A DNA stretch of 64,000 nt from contig JAJEKB010020494.1 in assembly GCA_022393335.1 (NCBI GenBank), positions 548,906-612,905 of the forward strand. The letters run 5' to 3'. The stretch comes from Macrotrachela quadricornifera. Its lineage: Eukaryota > Rotifera > Eurotatoria > Philodinida > Philodinidae. The notes under the pieces are model-generated. The model saw only the letters and a list, made by a program, of their open reading frames with translations, searched no databases and had not been told where the DNA came from. Positions 46,788-58,547 of this stretch are shown here, piece by piece; position 1 is the first letter of the stretch; the number at the start of each line of letters is the position of its first letter. The translations under genes were made by a program, and so were the position numbers.

Positions 46788-48090
46788 CCCAGTCAAATGT
46801 AAAAGTCTGAAAAGCGCATGTAAATGCAGTATTATCGTTACGTGTACACGCATGCATCATTATGAGATAGCATGCGTGTGGACGCGTCACACAGTTTACT
46901 ATATTCGCGAGTGCATGCATGGAAATTTGCGCATCTACACGCTTCCTATTTTCCCTTGCGAGGACATGCATGACAATATTATAATAATCCAAAAATGAAG
47001 TACATGTTGTGGACATGCATGAACACGCACAAGCTTTTTTTCCAGAGATAAGATTCGAACATACTTACTTTATTTTATAAGACGAGCTGTTGTGCCATTC
47101 GACCATTTACTTACATTAGGAGATATAATCCAAATTCAGTTTATAATGATCATCCACTAACTACTATATACACATTTGCATAAAATCTAACTAAGGTGGG
47201 AAAATAGATTTTTTTGATTAAAATTAATCTTAAATCAAAAAAATCAGTTTAATCAAAAAAATTAATTTATTCAAAAATATCAGGAAAATAAAAAAAAATG
47301 TCTCATCAAATTTTTAATCTCTGCTGTTCAAAACATCAATTCAAGGATGAACCATCTGGAATCAGATATTTTTTATTTTTTTTATTTTTTAAATTTAGAA
47401 TCAATTGATTTCAAACTAAAAAAAATCAGTTTAACCAATGTAATTAATCAATCAAAAAAAATCTGATTTTATTTCTTTCACATTTAAGCCTAACAATAAT
47501 AAAAAATTTTAAAAAGTGAAGTTTTTTAAGTAAATATAATATAGCTATAAGAAAATCGTGCCAACTTTTATAGGAAATAAATAAATACGTTTCGATAGAA
47601 AAACTAAATTCTTGCAAGAAGAGGCATGTAGAGTATAAAGTAGGAAAACTTAGCATGTCAACGCAGAATCGATTCAGTAATAGTTTTCATAAATACACTT
47701 CTTTTGCGTTAACATACAAGTTTTAGAGAATATCTCACTATTTTGCAAGTACACGCAGATAACGTTTTAGCATTTTCATGCAAGACATATGTTTTGTATG
47801 AACATGCGAGAGAAGCGCATGCGAGTATCTGCATGAGTAGATTTTATGCACAATCTCGCATGTTTTATTAAAAAATTTCAAATTTCGTGTTTCTGTCCAT
47901 TTAGTTACAAAACGCTACTTCACGCGTGTATTTATATTTTGTATTTACACGCAAAAAGTAAAAATATTTCATATAACTTGCATGATAATGCATGCCTATG
48001 ATGATTTTAAAAGTTTTTTGCATGTCGATGCAAGTTTTAAGACATTTTTTGCAAATACACGCGTTTATCTGACTCTCACATTTGACTGGG
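46788..48090. mobile_element. TIR element rich in GCATGC/ACACGC words
   Basis: The 13-bp perfect terminal inverted repeat CCCAGTCAAATGT is found at 46788-46800, and its inverse at 48078-48090. It is followed on both sides by imperfect inverted similarity (AGTC.GA.AA.CGC.TGTA..TGCA). Both flanks are dense in alternating purine-pyrimidine words (GCATGC, TGCATG, ACACGC), whereas the centre (about 47200-47470) is an AT-rich ATCAAAAAAAT-type repeat. No transposase. The target duplication is unclear. The ORF at 46729-47016 is a by-product of the repeated words. Confidence 0.65.
47046..47116 (-). repeat. tRNA-like (possible SINE head or tRNA pseudogene)
   Basis: Read on the minus strand, the segment contains an A-box-like TGGTCGAATGGCACAACAG and, about 37 nt later, a B-box-like GTTCGAATC, the spacing of an internal pol III promoter. 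The stems expected of a functional tRNA are poorly formed, so this is a tRNA-derived sequence at most, embedded in the TIR element. Confidence 0.35.
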
Positions 48091-48172
48091 TTCAGATAGC
48101 TCTAACATCCGATAGACAAGATGACACTCTTATCTCGATAATATACTGATTTTCACAAAACACGCACCTGGT

Positions 48173-48481
48173 TCACCAATCAAATGAACATATAAGTGAA
48201 CTGGACGTTCTTTTTTTATCAGTTTCATCGACATAAAATATTGAGCCAGATATTGCACTTATCAGTGTTAAAATGCCAACATACATGGCTGTTTCATCAC
48301 AAACTAATTTGCTGTAGGTATTTATACATACCATCATCCAGTCGTATCGAGAAGGAAAATGCATTCTATATGGTTCAAACACAGATGAAAGATCAAACTG
48401 TTTTTGTTGTTCAATTTTGATCAGATTTGCAGCTAGTAACGTTGAAAAATCACCCAATGTAGGCGTTGACGAGCAAGCCAT
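48173..48481 (-). CDS. Hypothetical ORF, possible exon
   Basis: A 102-codon minus-strand frame starts at an ATG that is immediately preceded by an acceptor-like TTTGTAG. It encodes a polar N-terminus (MACSSTPTLGDFSTLLAANL) and one hydrophobic stretch (YVGILTLISAISGSIFYV). A GTATGT after codon 50 could be a donor, in which case only the first half is coding. No family recognised and no clear neighbouring exon found. It may be spurious. Confidence 0.25.
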   Translation of the reverse strand: MACSSTPTLGDFSTLLAANLIKIEQQKQFDLSSVFEPYRMHFPSRYDWMMVCINTYSKLVCDETAMYVGILTLISAISGSIFYVDETDKKRTSSSLICSFDW

Positions 48482-49389
48482 CTACAAAGATCATACAAAA
48501 GTTGAGATATATAAGAGTTTTTATTGATATTTCAATAAAATAAAGAAAGAATATTTTAACAAGTAGCGCTCGTCTAAAGACTCGCTCAGCTCTTTCTCGT
48601 AGAAATCGTGTCTCTAAACTACCGTCAACCTATTCATTTATAAAATTAAAAACACCGAAGTCAGATTCAAGTTCCTGGACATTAACTGCCTTTGACCAAA
48701 CCTTATAAAAACAAATTTTTTTTGTTAAAAACTTGTCGTTTATTTGAAAAATTGAGCTGCAGAAAATTTCAAGAAACTAACATTAGATTCGGATTCTTCA
48801 ACCACGATTACCCTTCGGCCAACCCTTATAAAAATTATCCCTTTTATATCTTTACATAATTCTCGGACCAATCAGTGACGTGCAGATATACAAGCAAGCA
48901 AACAAACAATTTATTCTTGCTAGACTCTTCTCTACGAGAAATAGAATATAATGAAATAATAGCAATACTAATAATACCAAGAGTACCGATAACAGTAACA
49001 ATAGTATTACCAATAAAAAACTATACTGAAGATGATCGAACTAGAACATATAAATAAATATGTATTATATCAAAATACCTGCTTTTCTATTTCTTTTTCT
49101 TTTAAAATAAAGAATATTTCATTTAATATTGATTTTCATAAAAATAAATTTCTATTTTGTCTTTTTCATAAGGGGCAAAAGTACGAATTAATTTGTTTTC
49201 TTTTATAAATACAGTTACTATGTGTAGTTAAAATGAAATTTCATATAAGTTTGGAATGTGTGAAATATTGGAAAAAAGTTTTACTATGAAAACAACTCAA
49301 TAAACAGTTTGAAATAATTTATTTGATCAGAAGTTCACAAAACAAATTTTTGTTAGACACAATAAACAAGCGATTCCCATATGCAGTTA
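48482..49389. other. Intergenic with weak direct repeats
   Basis: Two diverged copies of a phrase ending in CCTTATAAAAA, near 48700 and 48826, suggest an old duplication about 126 bp apart. Nothing coding is supported. Confidence 0.3.
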
Positions 49390-49880
49390 TTTTTCGTTAT
49401 GTTCCGATAATAGACAAAATCTTTCACAAAGACTCGGTAGTAAGAGCTAATTGACAAGAGATTGAGAATAATGGTACAATTGATCCTACTTTTCCAACTC
49501 CCTGTTCTAGAAATATCATAGAGACGGGGTTATGAAAGGTAGTATGGTATAGAATGAAATCAATTTAGAATCTCTATTTGTCCTCCAACCATCTGCTTTG
49601 AATAAATTATAAGGATTCAATTATAATAAAAGCTGGTCTAGAGCAGACTAACAATAAATCTATAATTTTTCATCCTTTTTACAACTATCTGCTGGGGAAA
49701 AGTCTTAAAGATTCGGTTGGAAGAGCTATTTTTGAAATAGAATAAAAAATTGTATGGATTCTCCTCCTCTTCTTAGCCTTCTGCTCTACACAAATTATAA
49801 ACGTTCGATTATCAAAGCTAATTTAGAATAGATTGAAAATAATTGTACAAGTTTGTATCTACTTTCCATATGGTTGAAAT
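49390..49880. repeat. ~95-bp degenerate tandem repeat, about five copies
   Basis: AAGAGCTAATT, AAAGGTAGTAT, AAAAGCTGGTC, AAGAGCTATTT and AAAGCTAATTT recur near 49438, 49532, 49626, 49720 and 49820. Each is preceded by AA.GATTC(A/G)(A/G)TT and followed by a CCATCTGCT-like block, giving a period of about 94-100 bp. The copies are strongly diverged and no frame is kept. Confidence 0.6.
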
Positions 49881-51224
49881 TTTCTTAATAAAAACACTTC
49901 CATGTCCCTCTATACTCATGCTTACAAAAGTCACTTATTCTTGTTCACAAAAAGAGTTAATAATCCTCGTCTATATTTGATACGAAATAAACTACAACAT
50001 CAATTTCAAATTATGAATAAAAAGAAATCATTTTTCGCATTTCTTTCTTGAAAATACTTTTTCTTACAAAATCAAAACCGCCTATTCCAATTTCAACTGA
50101 ATTATAAAGTCGCCTACCATATATACATACAGGACTAAAACCGAAGTTTAATGTATGTAAAGCAAAGATTGCATCCATTTATACCCAACCTCCGTTGTTA
50201 TATGATCTTAATCACTCAATCTTTCATTCTTCTTTTTTTTTGCGACTTCTATGAATAGTAGAAGATCATAATATTAAAAATAATTATTACTTGTTTTGCT
50301 GATTGTTGATTGGGCTCTTGTTTAGTTTAAACATATTTCATGCTGATTGGTGTAATTTACACATACATGCCGCTGCGTGTTGATGAGATTGCTTTAATTG
50401 AGGTATTTAAACTAAATAAGAATTCGCCGTTGGCTAGCGCACCAAGATAGGATGATCTGCATAAAAATGTTGTGATTACATTTTAAAAGAATACAATCAA
50501 TTAAAAGAAAATATAGACTATATTATGGAGGCACACGAAATCACCTGATGAAAAACGGACTAAGCACAAAAATGCAGCCGTAAATAGAGAATGAGTCTTT
50601 GAAAAATATAATTTTCGATTATTGTTTGTCTTTTTTTGCATTTTCTTCAAATTTGAAACTTATAATAAGTTAATTTTAAATATTTCACGTGTTACATGAA
50701 CTCAGTAGTTTCATTTGATTAAGATATTTATTTACTAACGCCGTCTTCGAACTATCACATGAAATAAGTTGAGTTATCTTATGAGATAAACATCAAAATA
50801 ATGATTCTTTTATATACTCTGTTTATTTTTTCGCTTTGATATCATATACGCATTTTTGCCGTTTTATTGTAAATATAATACATTAATACACAAAAAAATA
50901 TTATCTTCGTTAAGTTTTCTTAAAAAAATATTGCTTGTTTTGAGAATTGAATATTTAAATTCTTAAAATTACATAAATTGCTTGAGTATATGAAAATCAA
51001 TGATTTTTAAATACGAATCACAGATAGGATTCAAAATGTTTTGATTAGATCTCTAGATAGAAATGAAATCATTAAGTCAATTATATATCTATCTTATTAT
51101 TAAGATTTGTTTAATATTATAGGATTAAACGTGATAGTTTCCAACAAGACTGATAATAATGGATCCAAGTTTGTATTTAAAACTTTTGTTTATTATTAAG
51201 AATTCAATGAAATATTTTTTTCAG
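49881..51224. other. Gene-free stretch or long upstream intron
   Basis: No exon recognised. The partial membrane-protein gene that follows must have upstream exons, and these may lie in or beyond this stretch. Confidence 0.35.
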
Positions 51225-51645
51225 ATGAGCGTTTCTTTAAATGCCTTGAATTTAAACCAAAATATTCATCATCAGTATATGAAACAACTGACAAATCTTG
51301 GATTCTATTAAATTGTAGGTTTTATTCCTCCATTTTTTTTATTTTATAGTAGTGAAGAAAATTTACCAAAACTTTTGATATATAATCTTATATAATGTAT
51401 TTAAAGGTACATTCTTCGATGATAGTTCTATAAATCGTAAATGGTCATCAGAATATGAATCTTCCAACGAGTTCATATCACGCGAACCAAATTCTTCAGA
51501 ATATTCCGTTAATTGGCTACCTATAATTATTATAGCTGCTACAATTGGTATACTGTTAATCATTGGTCTTTTAATACTATTATTACGAAAAAAACGTCGT
51601 GCTACATTACATTATAACCCTACAGCAACGAATACCAACAATTAA
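51225..51645 (+). CDS. Type I membrane protein, last two exons (5' part not found)
   Basis: A penultimate exon (51225-51314) follows a TTTTTTTCAG acceptor and ends in phase 1 at a GTAGGT donor. After a 92-bp intron, the last exon (51407-51645) begins in the matching phase. The joined tail reads ERFFKCLEFKPKY...SWILLNCTFF, then a Ser/Glu-rich juxtamembrane stalk (KWSSEYESSNEF). A single ~23-residue transmembrane helix follows (LPIIIIAATIGILLIIGLLI) with a positively charged stop-transfer KKRR. The cytoplasmic tail is 15-16 residues and ends TATNTNN. This topology means a single-pass surface protein with the unseen ectodomain upstream. No domain can be named from this tail. Confidence 0.6.
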
Positions 51646-52034
51646 GACTTCTTAAGGATAATTTCTACTTTTTTGTATTTTTTTTTACCTTAAAAACTAC
51701 AAATTGTCATGTTTATCAGAAAGTCACCTTTTTACTCTAGATTTTAAATGGATCAACTCTTGTTACTTGTTCATGTCAATCTATACTGAAGTACCATCTC
51801 TTGAAGAAAATTTCTACTAGTGCGAGAACCATTTTCAATAAGACAAATAATAAAAATTGACACACTTTCAGATATCTATAATTAAATTTCAAAAATTTCT
51901 TTTTCGATCAATGAAGAAACGTACTGTGGCGTTCAAGCCATTCAGATTCTATCTTTTACCTATAGATAGACTTTAATAAGATATGAAAAACCTCAAGAGG
52001 CTTCATCCTCTTGTACCTTTGTTCCTGAAATAAA
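51646..52034. other. Intergenic, nothing recognised
   Basis: 3' flank of the membrane-protein gene, without other features. Confidence 0.4.
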
Positions 52035-52298
52035 GAATTTTTAAGAAATTTTCCTTATAGAATCCCAAATTTACAGCAAAATCGTATTATTGAAGTGTGC
52101 CCATTTTAACAGATATTGTAGAACAGGTGGATATTTTAGGAAATGTATATCTCTTAAAGATTAAATTCAATAATTCTAATATTTTGTGCACAACTACTCT
52201 ATTTAAGAGGTTGATATGGACAATGCCTCAATTAAAAGTTCAGTAATACGATTTTGCTGTAAATCTGGGATCTTTTGTGGAAACTTTCTTAAGAATTC
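52035..52298. repeat. Small inverted-repeat element (MITE), ~264 bp
   Basis: The left arm (52035-52094) and right arm (52239-52298) are inverted copies. Both contain ATTTACAGCAAAATCGTATTA (with one change on one side) and end in GAATT(T/C)TTAAGAAA. No coding content. The target duplication is not defined. Confidence 0.7.
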
Positions 52299-55253
52299 GT
52301 TATGTCGAGAAAATGACTTAAAAATCTTGACATGGTCCCTCGTAAAGTTAAACTTTAAAAAGTCGAATTAAAATCATCTTTAGTCGCTAGCATATATTAG
52401 ATTTTTTAACTAGAATATAATTTTAGAAATTTTCATTTATGAATTGAATCATTTGCATGAAAATTTTTAACATGAGCTTATTATTTTGTATGTTAAACAC
52501 GATTATCAAGATTTTATTTCTTGAAATATTATAAAATTCATTTGTTCCTTCAAACATACAAACAATCTAAAGTATATATACTTTTACATTGTAATTGAGC
52601 AATGCCAATGGCTATTTAATAGAACTTATTTCGTTTTAAAACGTCCGTTTGATTGATCATAATGTGTCTGTATGAAATATATTACTTCGTGTACTGAATG
52701 AATCATAGAAAGAAGAGAGGATTTACTTGAATATTTACTTAAATAAAGAGAAAATATCGGATGAAGACAATTCAATGCTTTTAATTTTGCGAATATACTA
52801 TCAATTAGTTGTATATTAATGTCACAACATTGTTCAGTGTAAGAAGTTGGTTCATAATTCTATACCTTGGCATTCAACAGACGCAAATAGACTTTTTTAA
52901 ACTAAAAACAAACATGTCTAACCTAATCAAAAAATAATTATTACCAAATATCATTATCATTCATGTTCAATAGAAATAAAAATAGGATTAATTGTAATAA
53001 AATAATATAAATCAGGACATTGTATAAAACTGAATTGAGAAGATATTGTCATGCAATAACATGCATTGTAGTTCTATATGAGTTTGTGAAATGGAATAAT
53101 GAGCAACCGTGAACATCTTGTTTTTCAGAAGAGCGATTGAAATAGATTTTACCATCTTCAGAGTTCTATTGTTCAAAATTTTTTTTTAAATCAGACAAAA
53201 ATTGTTGAAAAATGTTTGCTAAATTTCATATTCTGATTATGAATGAAATATATGGTTACTTTCAATTAAATCTGTGCAGCAAAACAGCAGTAAAATAACG
53301 TTAACTGAAAAAACTTTTAACATGTTGATGTATGGATTCAATTTTTTACTTCGTTTTGAAAAATTTTTCAGCTTAAAAATACTTACATTTTTTCTTCTGT
53401 CAATACTAATCATAATGACGTTAAAAAAGATTAAAATATTACAATGTTTGTACATTTTTGGTCTACAAATATACTTCCACTCAAACAGAAAAAAGCAAAT
53501 AAGCATAATATGTGTGTACTGCTTTTAAAAATTTGTATATTTTTTCAATTGACATCTTACATTTTTCAAAGAACATCTATCTCTAGTGACATCAGATTCA
53601 AATTTATCAAAAAACACGATTAAGAAAGGGTAATTAGATGAAAATCAACTTCCTTCCCATGATTTGTTAGATCTCTCAAAAAATTCCTTTCAACTATTAG
53701 ATAACGGTCAACAAATTAATGTGAAATTTTGATCGTGATATTCATTTAATCGTCATAGGACATTCCATAGAATATGAGAAACCGTTTTTCGTATCAATAA
53801 AATAAGAAAGTCGTTTTTTTAGATGCTCTTTACAGAATCGTGTGCTGTTGAGCATTTATCAGAAACACTAATAAGTACTGGATGCACATATGTTTTTAGA
53901 TTGAATCGATTCCGTCACGACTATAATTACCAACGACCTAGCATTGTTTATTGGATTTTCTTGTACAAATACATGCATTATCTCACATAAAGCATCAATT
54001 TCTATTTTTATGAATTTGTTGCAACAACCATGAAAAAGTCACGGTACTATTATAGATGACCAACCTGTAAACATGTATTCGGAACATACTTGTACACATC
54101 AATCATAAAGTGATATATTAATAGTATGAAGATTAGGAAATGAAAGATCAGTTATCATTACAGAAATTTTGATTCAATTTCGAATAAGTTTCTCTGTTTA
54201 TATCTGAGAGATTGTTGTTGTTTCTTCTCGAGTACATTTTTTTCAATCTTTCAATTGTGTTATAAATAGCTCATTTGCTGTATGAAAATATTCATATGTA
54301 TCTATGAGTATTAGGAAAATATGCCTCAAGCTATTCCCATCATCAATTAGCTCGAAGATATAGTCACTCGATAAATTGTCATATTATCTATTCATGAGAT
54401 CCTATACTAACAGGTAAATCTTCCGAGATGTGAAAAAGCTTTTGAGCCCAAATTTTGTCCATAGATAGAGAATACATAGACTAGAAAAAAACAAGGGGCT
54501 ATAAATGCAAGTTGAGATTTGGCTGAAATATCGATTTTTCCTTGAAGTTTTTCTATGAGACCTCATTTTTTTCATACAATCAATATTTCAGGATGTTTAG
54601 ACTAAGCATTCTCCATATGTGAGTCTGTTGGCATAAACGCAGTTTTTTCTGTAGATATTATTGTGTGCATAGTATATATTCTCTACTTATCAGTAAAATT
54701 TGGAGTCAAAATAAAGTAATGAACCCCTAAAACGAAAAATGTTAGAGATCTTGCAGATTGTAGTATTTCAACAAGATGTCTCGAATTTATTCACATAGGT
54801 AGAAAATCATTTAAATTTTATGCTATCAAATGTATTATTAGTCATGAAACCAGGGCAAAAAATAGATAGTCTCGCTCATATCTAGACACTGTGTAGATGA
54901 AAATATTGAGTAAGAATTCAACCAATGTCAAACACACATTTATAACAACTGTTAACAATATCAATCAGTTTCACGAACCAAGTAACTTGAAAGAACTAAC
55001 TCATTAGATCTCGATTAGGAGTCGAAATGCATCAAAACATATCTTAATATGGATAAGTGAAGAGGAGAGTTTTGAGTAAAGTCGAATTTATTTGTCGTTA
55101 AATGTAATCAAAGTTTATTTCTAGACGAACTGCGAAACAAAATAGTATCTTCGTTTTTTTCGAACAAAAAAATCAATACATAGATATTTTATTTCCTCAC
55201 TCCTCCGTAAATATAAATGTCTTGTCCATGTCTAATTAAATCAAATGTCGTTA
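52299..55253. other. Long AT-rich gene-free stretch
   Basis: 3 kb without a supported exon. ORFs on both strands at 53237-53528 mirror each other in AT-rich DNA and carry no domain. Confidence 0.4.
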
Positions 55254-57830
55254 CTAAGACATCTTAGATTGACCTTGGAAAAATTGAGTGCTATTTATAC
55301 CCAAATACTTGGCATATCCATCCCCATAGTAGACTAGGAGTTCTTCTCCTGCATTGATATCTCGAATTGCTTTGTAGAAAATATTGCCAAGATCTAGACA
55401 AACAGCATCATGTAAGTAGTTTCATCGACAATTATCTATAAATATCATCTTACATTTGACTGCAACGAGATTTTGTTGACTAATAGTATTCGGAGTGTTA
55501 AAAAATCGAAGCCAATTTGACTTTTGAGAATCGAACGCATCGATGTAATACGTAGTATCACCTGAATCGCTTCTTATCTACACATACATAAAATAAGAGT
55601 TATCGAGCTAGTATCGTTCTCACAGTCCAAGCATAGCCGCTTCTCTCTGCAGTGGATTTATCATCGTGCTTGTACCCAATATAAGGGCCAAAGTAAGTGT
55701 CCTGTGCGATGTGACGGACAGCAAATACTCCTAAACCCTTGTTAAAATTAAATATTCATTTCTGCTTGATCAATATTGCTTATTATATAGATCACTTACG
55801 GCATTGGCAAGACTGCTTTCAGCAATGAAGGCAGTGTCGTCAGGACAAGTTGCAAGAGCATAATCACTGGGATCGGTGAGAGAAGGAAAACGTACCTAAA
55901 TATTTTATGAAGTATTATGTATCAATTTCAATTTTAATTAACATGAACTTAAAATCAAGTGAGACAACAATATTGGACAAAGGATATCTATTGCACTTTA
56001 AACTCAAATTATATCCGAAGTCATGTCTGTAAGTACGTTTCAATTCGATTGGACCTGATTTGTTGGGAAAATGAAGACAAAAGATAAGATTCTTTTTTAG
56101 TTCTTGTTGGAACACTATGCATATAATTGTCTTTCTTGCTTTTTTTCTCAGGAAACAAATTTAAGTGCATGTTCTTCATGTGAAGAAGGCAAATACAACA
56201 ATAATAAATTCATATTGTCATATCTTCTTTTTGTTCGTCACACTTCTTATCCTAATATGTTACAGAAAAAAGTATTAAGCTAATTTAATTCTACCGTAAG
56301 TTTAGCTGCACTATTGAAGATTTATTTGCTTTGAAATTTAAAAATTTTTCGAATGAATTATTTTGAAACACTCTATAAAGAGAATCCTCTTATACTGAAC
56401 TGGTAAAAAATAATAATGTCGATGCTTGAACTTTTCTGTAGAACACTTGTCCTCACGCTTTATTACTGAATGGTCTGACTTGTTGCGGGATTATCAGAAA
56501 TGAATGATGGGCACATCAATCTCAGTATATTAATATATCATTTCGATTGAATCACAAATGAAGTAGAAAAACTGTTTACTGGACTGAAAGTTGGTTGGAT
56601 AATATGTGATTTATCGTTTACCATAGCACTGAAAGGTAACGCTTAACATGGATTAACAGAAAAATTTTCCAAAAAAACCCGCTTTCTATTCTAAATTCTA
56701 TCTTTTGGACACAATATAATATTCTGCCACAAAACTAAGATATTATTTGCAAGAAGTGCGTGAAACTGTGTTGAATGGGACACAGTACAGTAAATTGCTT
56801 AGCAAAAAATTTTTTTTCAATAAATATGAAGATACACGACTCATCGGACAATAGAAATTCTTTCTCAATCACAAATATAAAGTGATCCTCTACTATGCAA
56901 AAACTGTTCGCTGTTGTTTCCCTATCTCCCTTCTCTCAGGTGAAAGTTATTTTGTATAAAAATGAATGAAGTACAATGAAATCGCTAATCATTTTTGGAG
57001 TTCATCATGCTGCCAATAACAGGCTCAAGCTTGGACTCGCAAAAGCATGGATTTCCAGCTTCTTTCTAATTATTAATCATTCATTAGCTATGAATTTTAA
57101 ATTTGATCTATTTATAGATCACTTGATTAATTTTATACCGTAGCTTAAATATAAGAGAATACATTAGATTAACAAGTTTGACTTTCAATGCATTTATGAT
57201 CAAAATTTTGAATAAAAAACAAGCAAAACTCACCAGTATTCAGCTAAAAACGCAGATATTTGTTATGAAAAAAGCCTTCAAAGTGCATAGATGACATATC
57301 ATATACAAATATCGATCTTTTTGTTTTAGAATATCTGCATTGAATTATATAGATGTCGAAACTAAAATGTCTTTGTTTTTTTTAGATTCTTCGTATCTTT
57401 GTAAAGTCTATTTCTTTGCAAAAGTAATGAAAAGAATCTACAGTAGAAACATCAGCTATTCTCTAATGAAAAAAGTTTTAGTATAAATCTTTCTGAACAA
57501 AAACGCGGTGAAAGAACATTTGTTTTTTGACGTGAACTATTCAACAACATAAGCATCGATGAATATTTGTTGATCGAGAATCTTACAAGCTCTTTTTATC
57601 TGATACAATACTATTTATATAAAAAAAAACTAAAGTAGGTGGATCAAGTTGATTTTGTTTTTAATTGAAGATAGATTTCATACTTGTGCATCCCGAATAT
57701 AAGTTGGCATTTGTGTACGATATCCTTTATGAAAGGAACTATCGTTGTGATTGTAGTTTTGTCCGAACAACAGCAAGAGAAGTGAACATTGAAAAATACC
57801 AGAAAGATTAGGAGTCCTATAATAGTCCAT
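55254..57830 (-). CDS. PR/SET-domain protein without zinc fingers, five exons
   Basis: Minus-strand exons: 57830-57684, 55895-55800, 55737-55624, 55577-55454 and 55393-55254. All have GT/AG ends and compatible phases, summing to 621 nt and 206 residues. Residues ~82-195 form a PRDM-type SET domain: GLGVFAVRHIA, then FGPYIG, SGYAWTI, NWLRF, QNLVAVKY, NIFYKAIRDI and GEELLVYYGDGYAKYLGI. The last of these is the S-adenosylmethionine/lysine-binding end, with the catalytic-type tyrosine in YYGD. Predicted role: histone lysine methyltransferase. PRDM proteins normally continue into C2H2 zinc fingers, but here the frame stops 12 residues after the SET domain. Exon 1 is joined over a 1.8-kb intron on phase alone. 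It contains a hydrophobic run (CSLLLLLFG), odd for a nuclear protein, so its assignment is the weakest part of the model. Confidence 0.8.
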
Positions 57831-58142
57831 TGCTACGAAACAATATTTGCATGTGTATGTTAAGGTAAAGACACGTTGAAAGAAAAAGAGTCGACGATAT
57901 ATTGCTAGATACGCATTGAAGTGTGAAGAGGGAGAATGAAGAATAAACTCGACGAAGAAAATAATGAAGATATTTCCACATGTGCTTCAAGCTAAATATG
58001 TCTCCAAAGGATGAGAGAATCAACGACACTTTGCTAGTTATGCATTTGTTTGTGACGAGAGAGAAAAAAAATCGCATTAATAAAAGGCTATTGATCACAA
58101 CTTTTAATATATCATACCTTCATCAACGACTATTAATCCAAG
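57831..58142. promoter_or_regulatory. Shared divergent promoter region
   Basis: 312 bp separate the start of the PR/SET gene (minus) from the start of the small secreted-protein gene (plus). Both promoters should lie here if exon 1 of the PR/SET gene is right. No specific motif is claimed. Acceptor-like AG dinucleotides sit 2 nt before the minus ATG and directly before the plus ATG. Confidence 0.4.
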
Positions 58143-58547
58143 ATGCAACAGCAATACCTTTTCTTTGCTTTTAGCTTGTTTGCCTGGCTTCTCACTATTC
58201 ATGTGATAGGAAACGTCTATCAAGACGGCCGTGAGGAGACACTATTGGATTTAAACGAACAGATGATCGCCCGAAAGTTGTTCGATGCAGCTGGTGCAAA
58301 GGAGGCACCATCGTATGTGGAGGCTTCTCGAAGAAAAAAAAGTTATTTTCAAGCATCTTCATTTGGAGAAACAGATGCTGACGAAGATATGCGATCGCTT
58401 CGTCATCTCTTTGACAATAAAGATGATGAACTTCATCTCCGACATGAATTTGATAGCCAAATGTTGAACAAGCAAGCCATACGTGCTCTTTTAAATGAAG
58501 TTCGTCGAGAAGAAAAAGATACCAAACGCCGCAATCACTTTTACTAG
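58143..58547 (+). CDS. Small secreted protein, possible peptide precursor
   Basis: 134 residues starting at an ATG immediately followed by a clear signal peptide (FFAFSLFAWLLTIHVIG, cleavage expected near residue 23). The mature part is highly charged, with acidic helices (DEDMRSLRHLF, DDELHLRHEF) and several dibasic or polybasic sites (RRKK at 63-66, RREEKD, KRR near the end). There are no cysteines, so it is not a disulphide-stabilised toxin or defensin. The pattern fits a neuropeptide or hormone precursor, but no amidation glycine is seen before the basic sites, so that remains a guess. AATAAA sequences at about 58674 and 58709 are candidate poly(A) signals. No family recognised. Confidence 0.6.
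   Translation: MQQQYLFFAFSLFAWLLTIHVIGNVYQDGREETLLDLNEQMIARKLFDAAGAKEAPSYVEASRRKKSYFQASSFGETDADEDMRSLRHLFDNKDDELHLRHEFDSQMLNKQAIRALLNEVRREEKDTKRRNHFY

Noticed and set aside
46729..47016. 95-codon minus-strand ORF with many Cys/His/Met residues
   Set aside because: It is generated by the repeated GCATGC/TGCATG words of the TIR element and has no domain or splice support.
53237..53528. Overlapping ORFs on both strands (89 and 84 codons)
   Set aside because: Mirror frames in AT-rich DNA with hydrophobic low-complexity products and no family resemblance.
57817..58098. 93-codon minus-strand ORF overlapping PR/SET exon 1
   Set aside because: Different frame from the splice-supported exon, hydrophobic by composition, no support.
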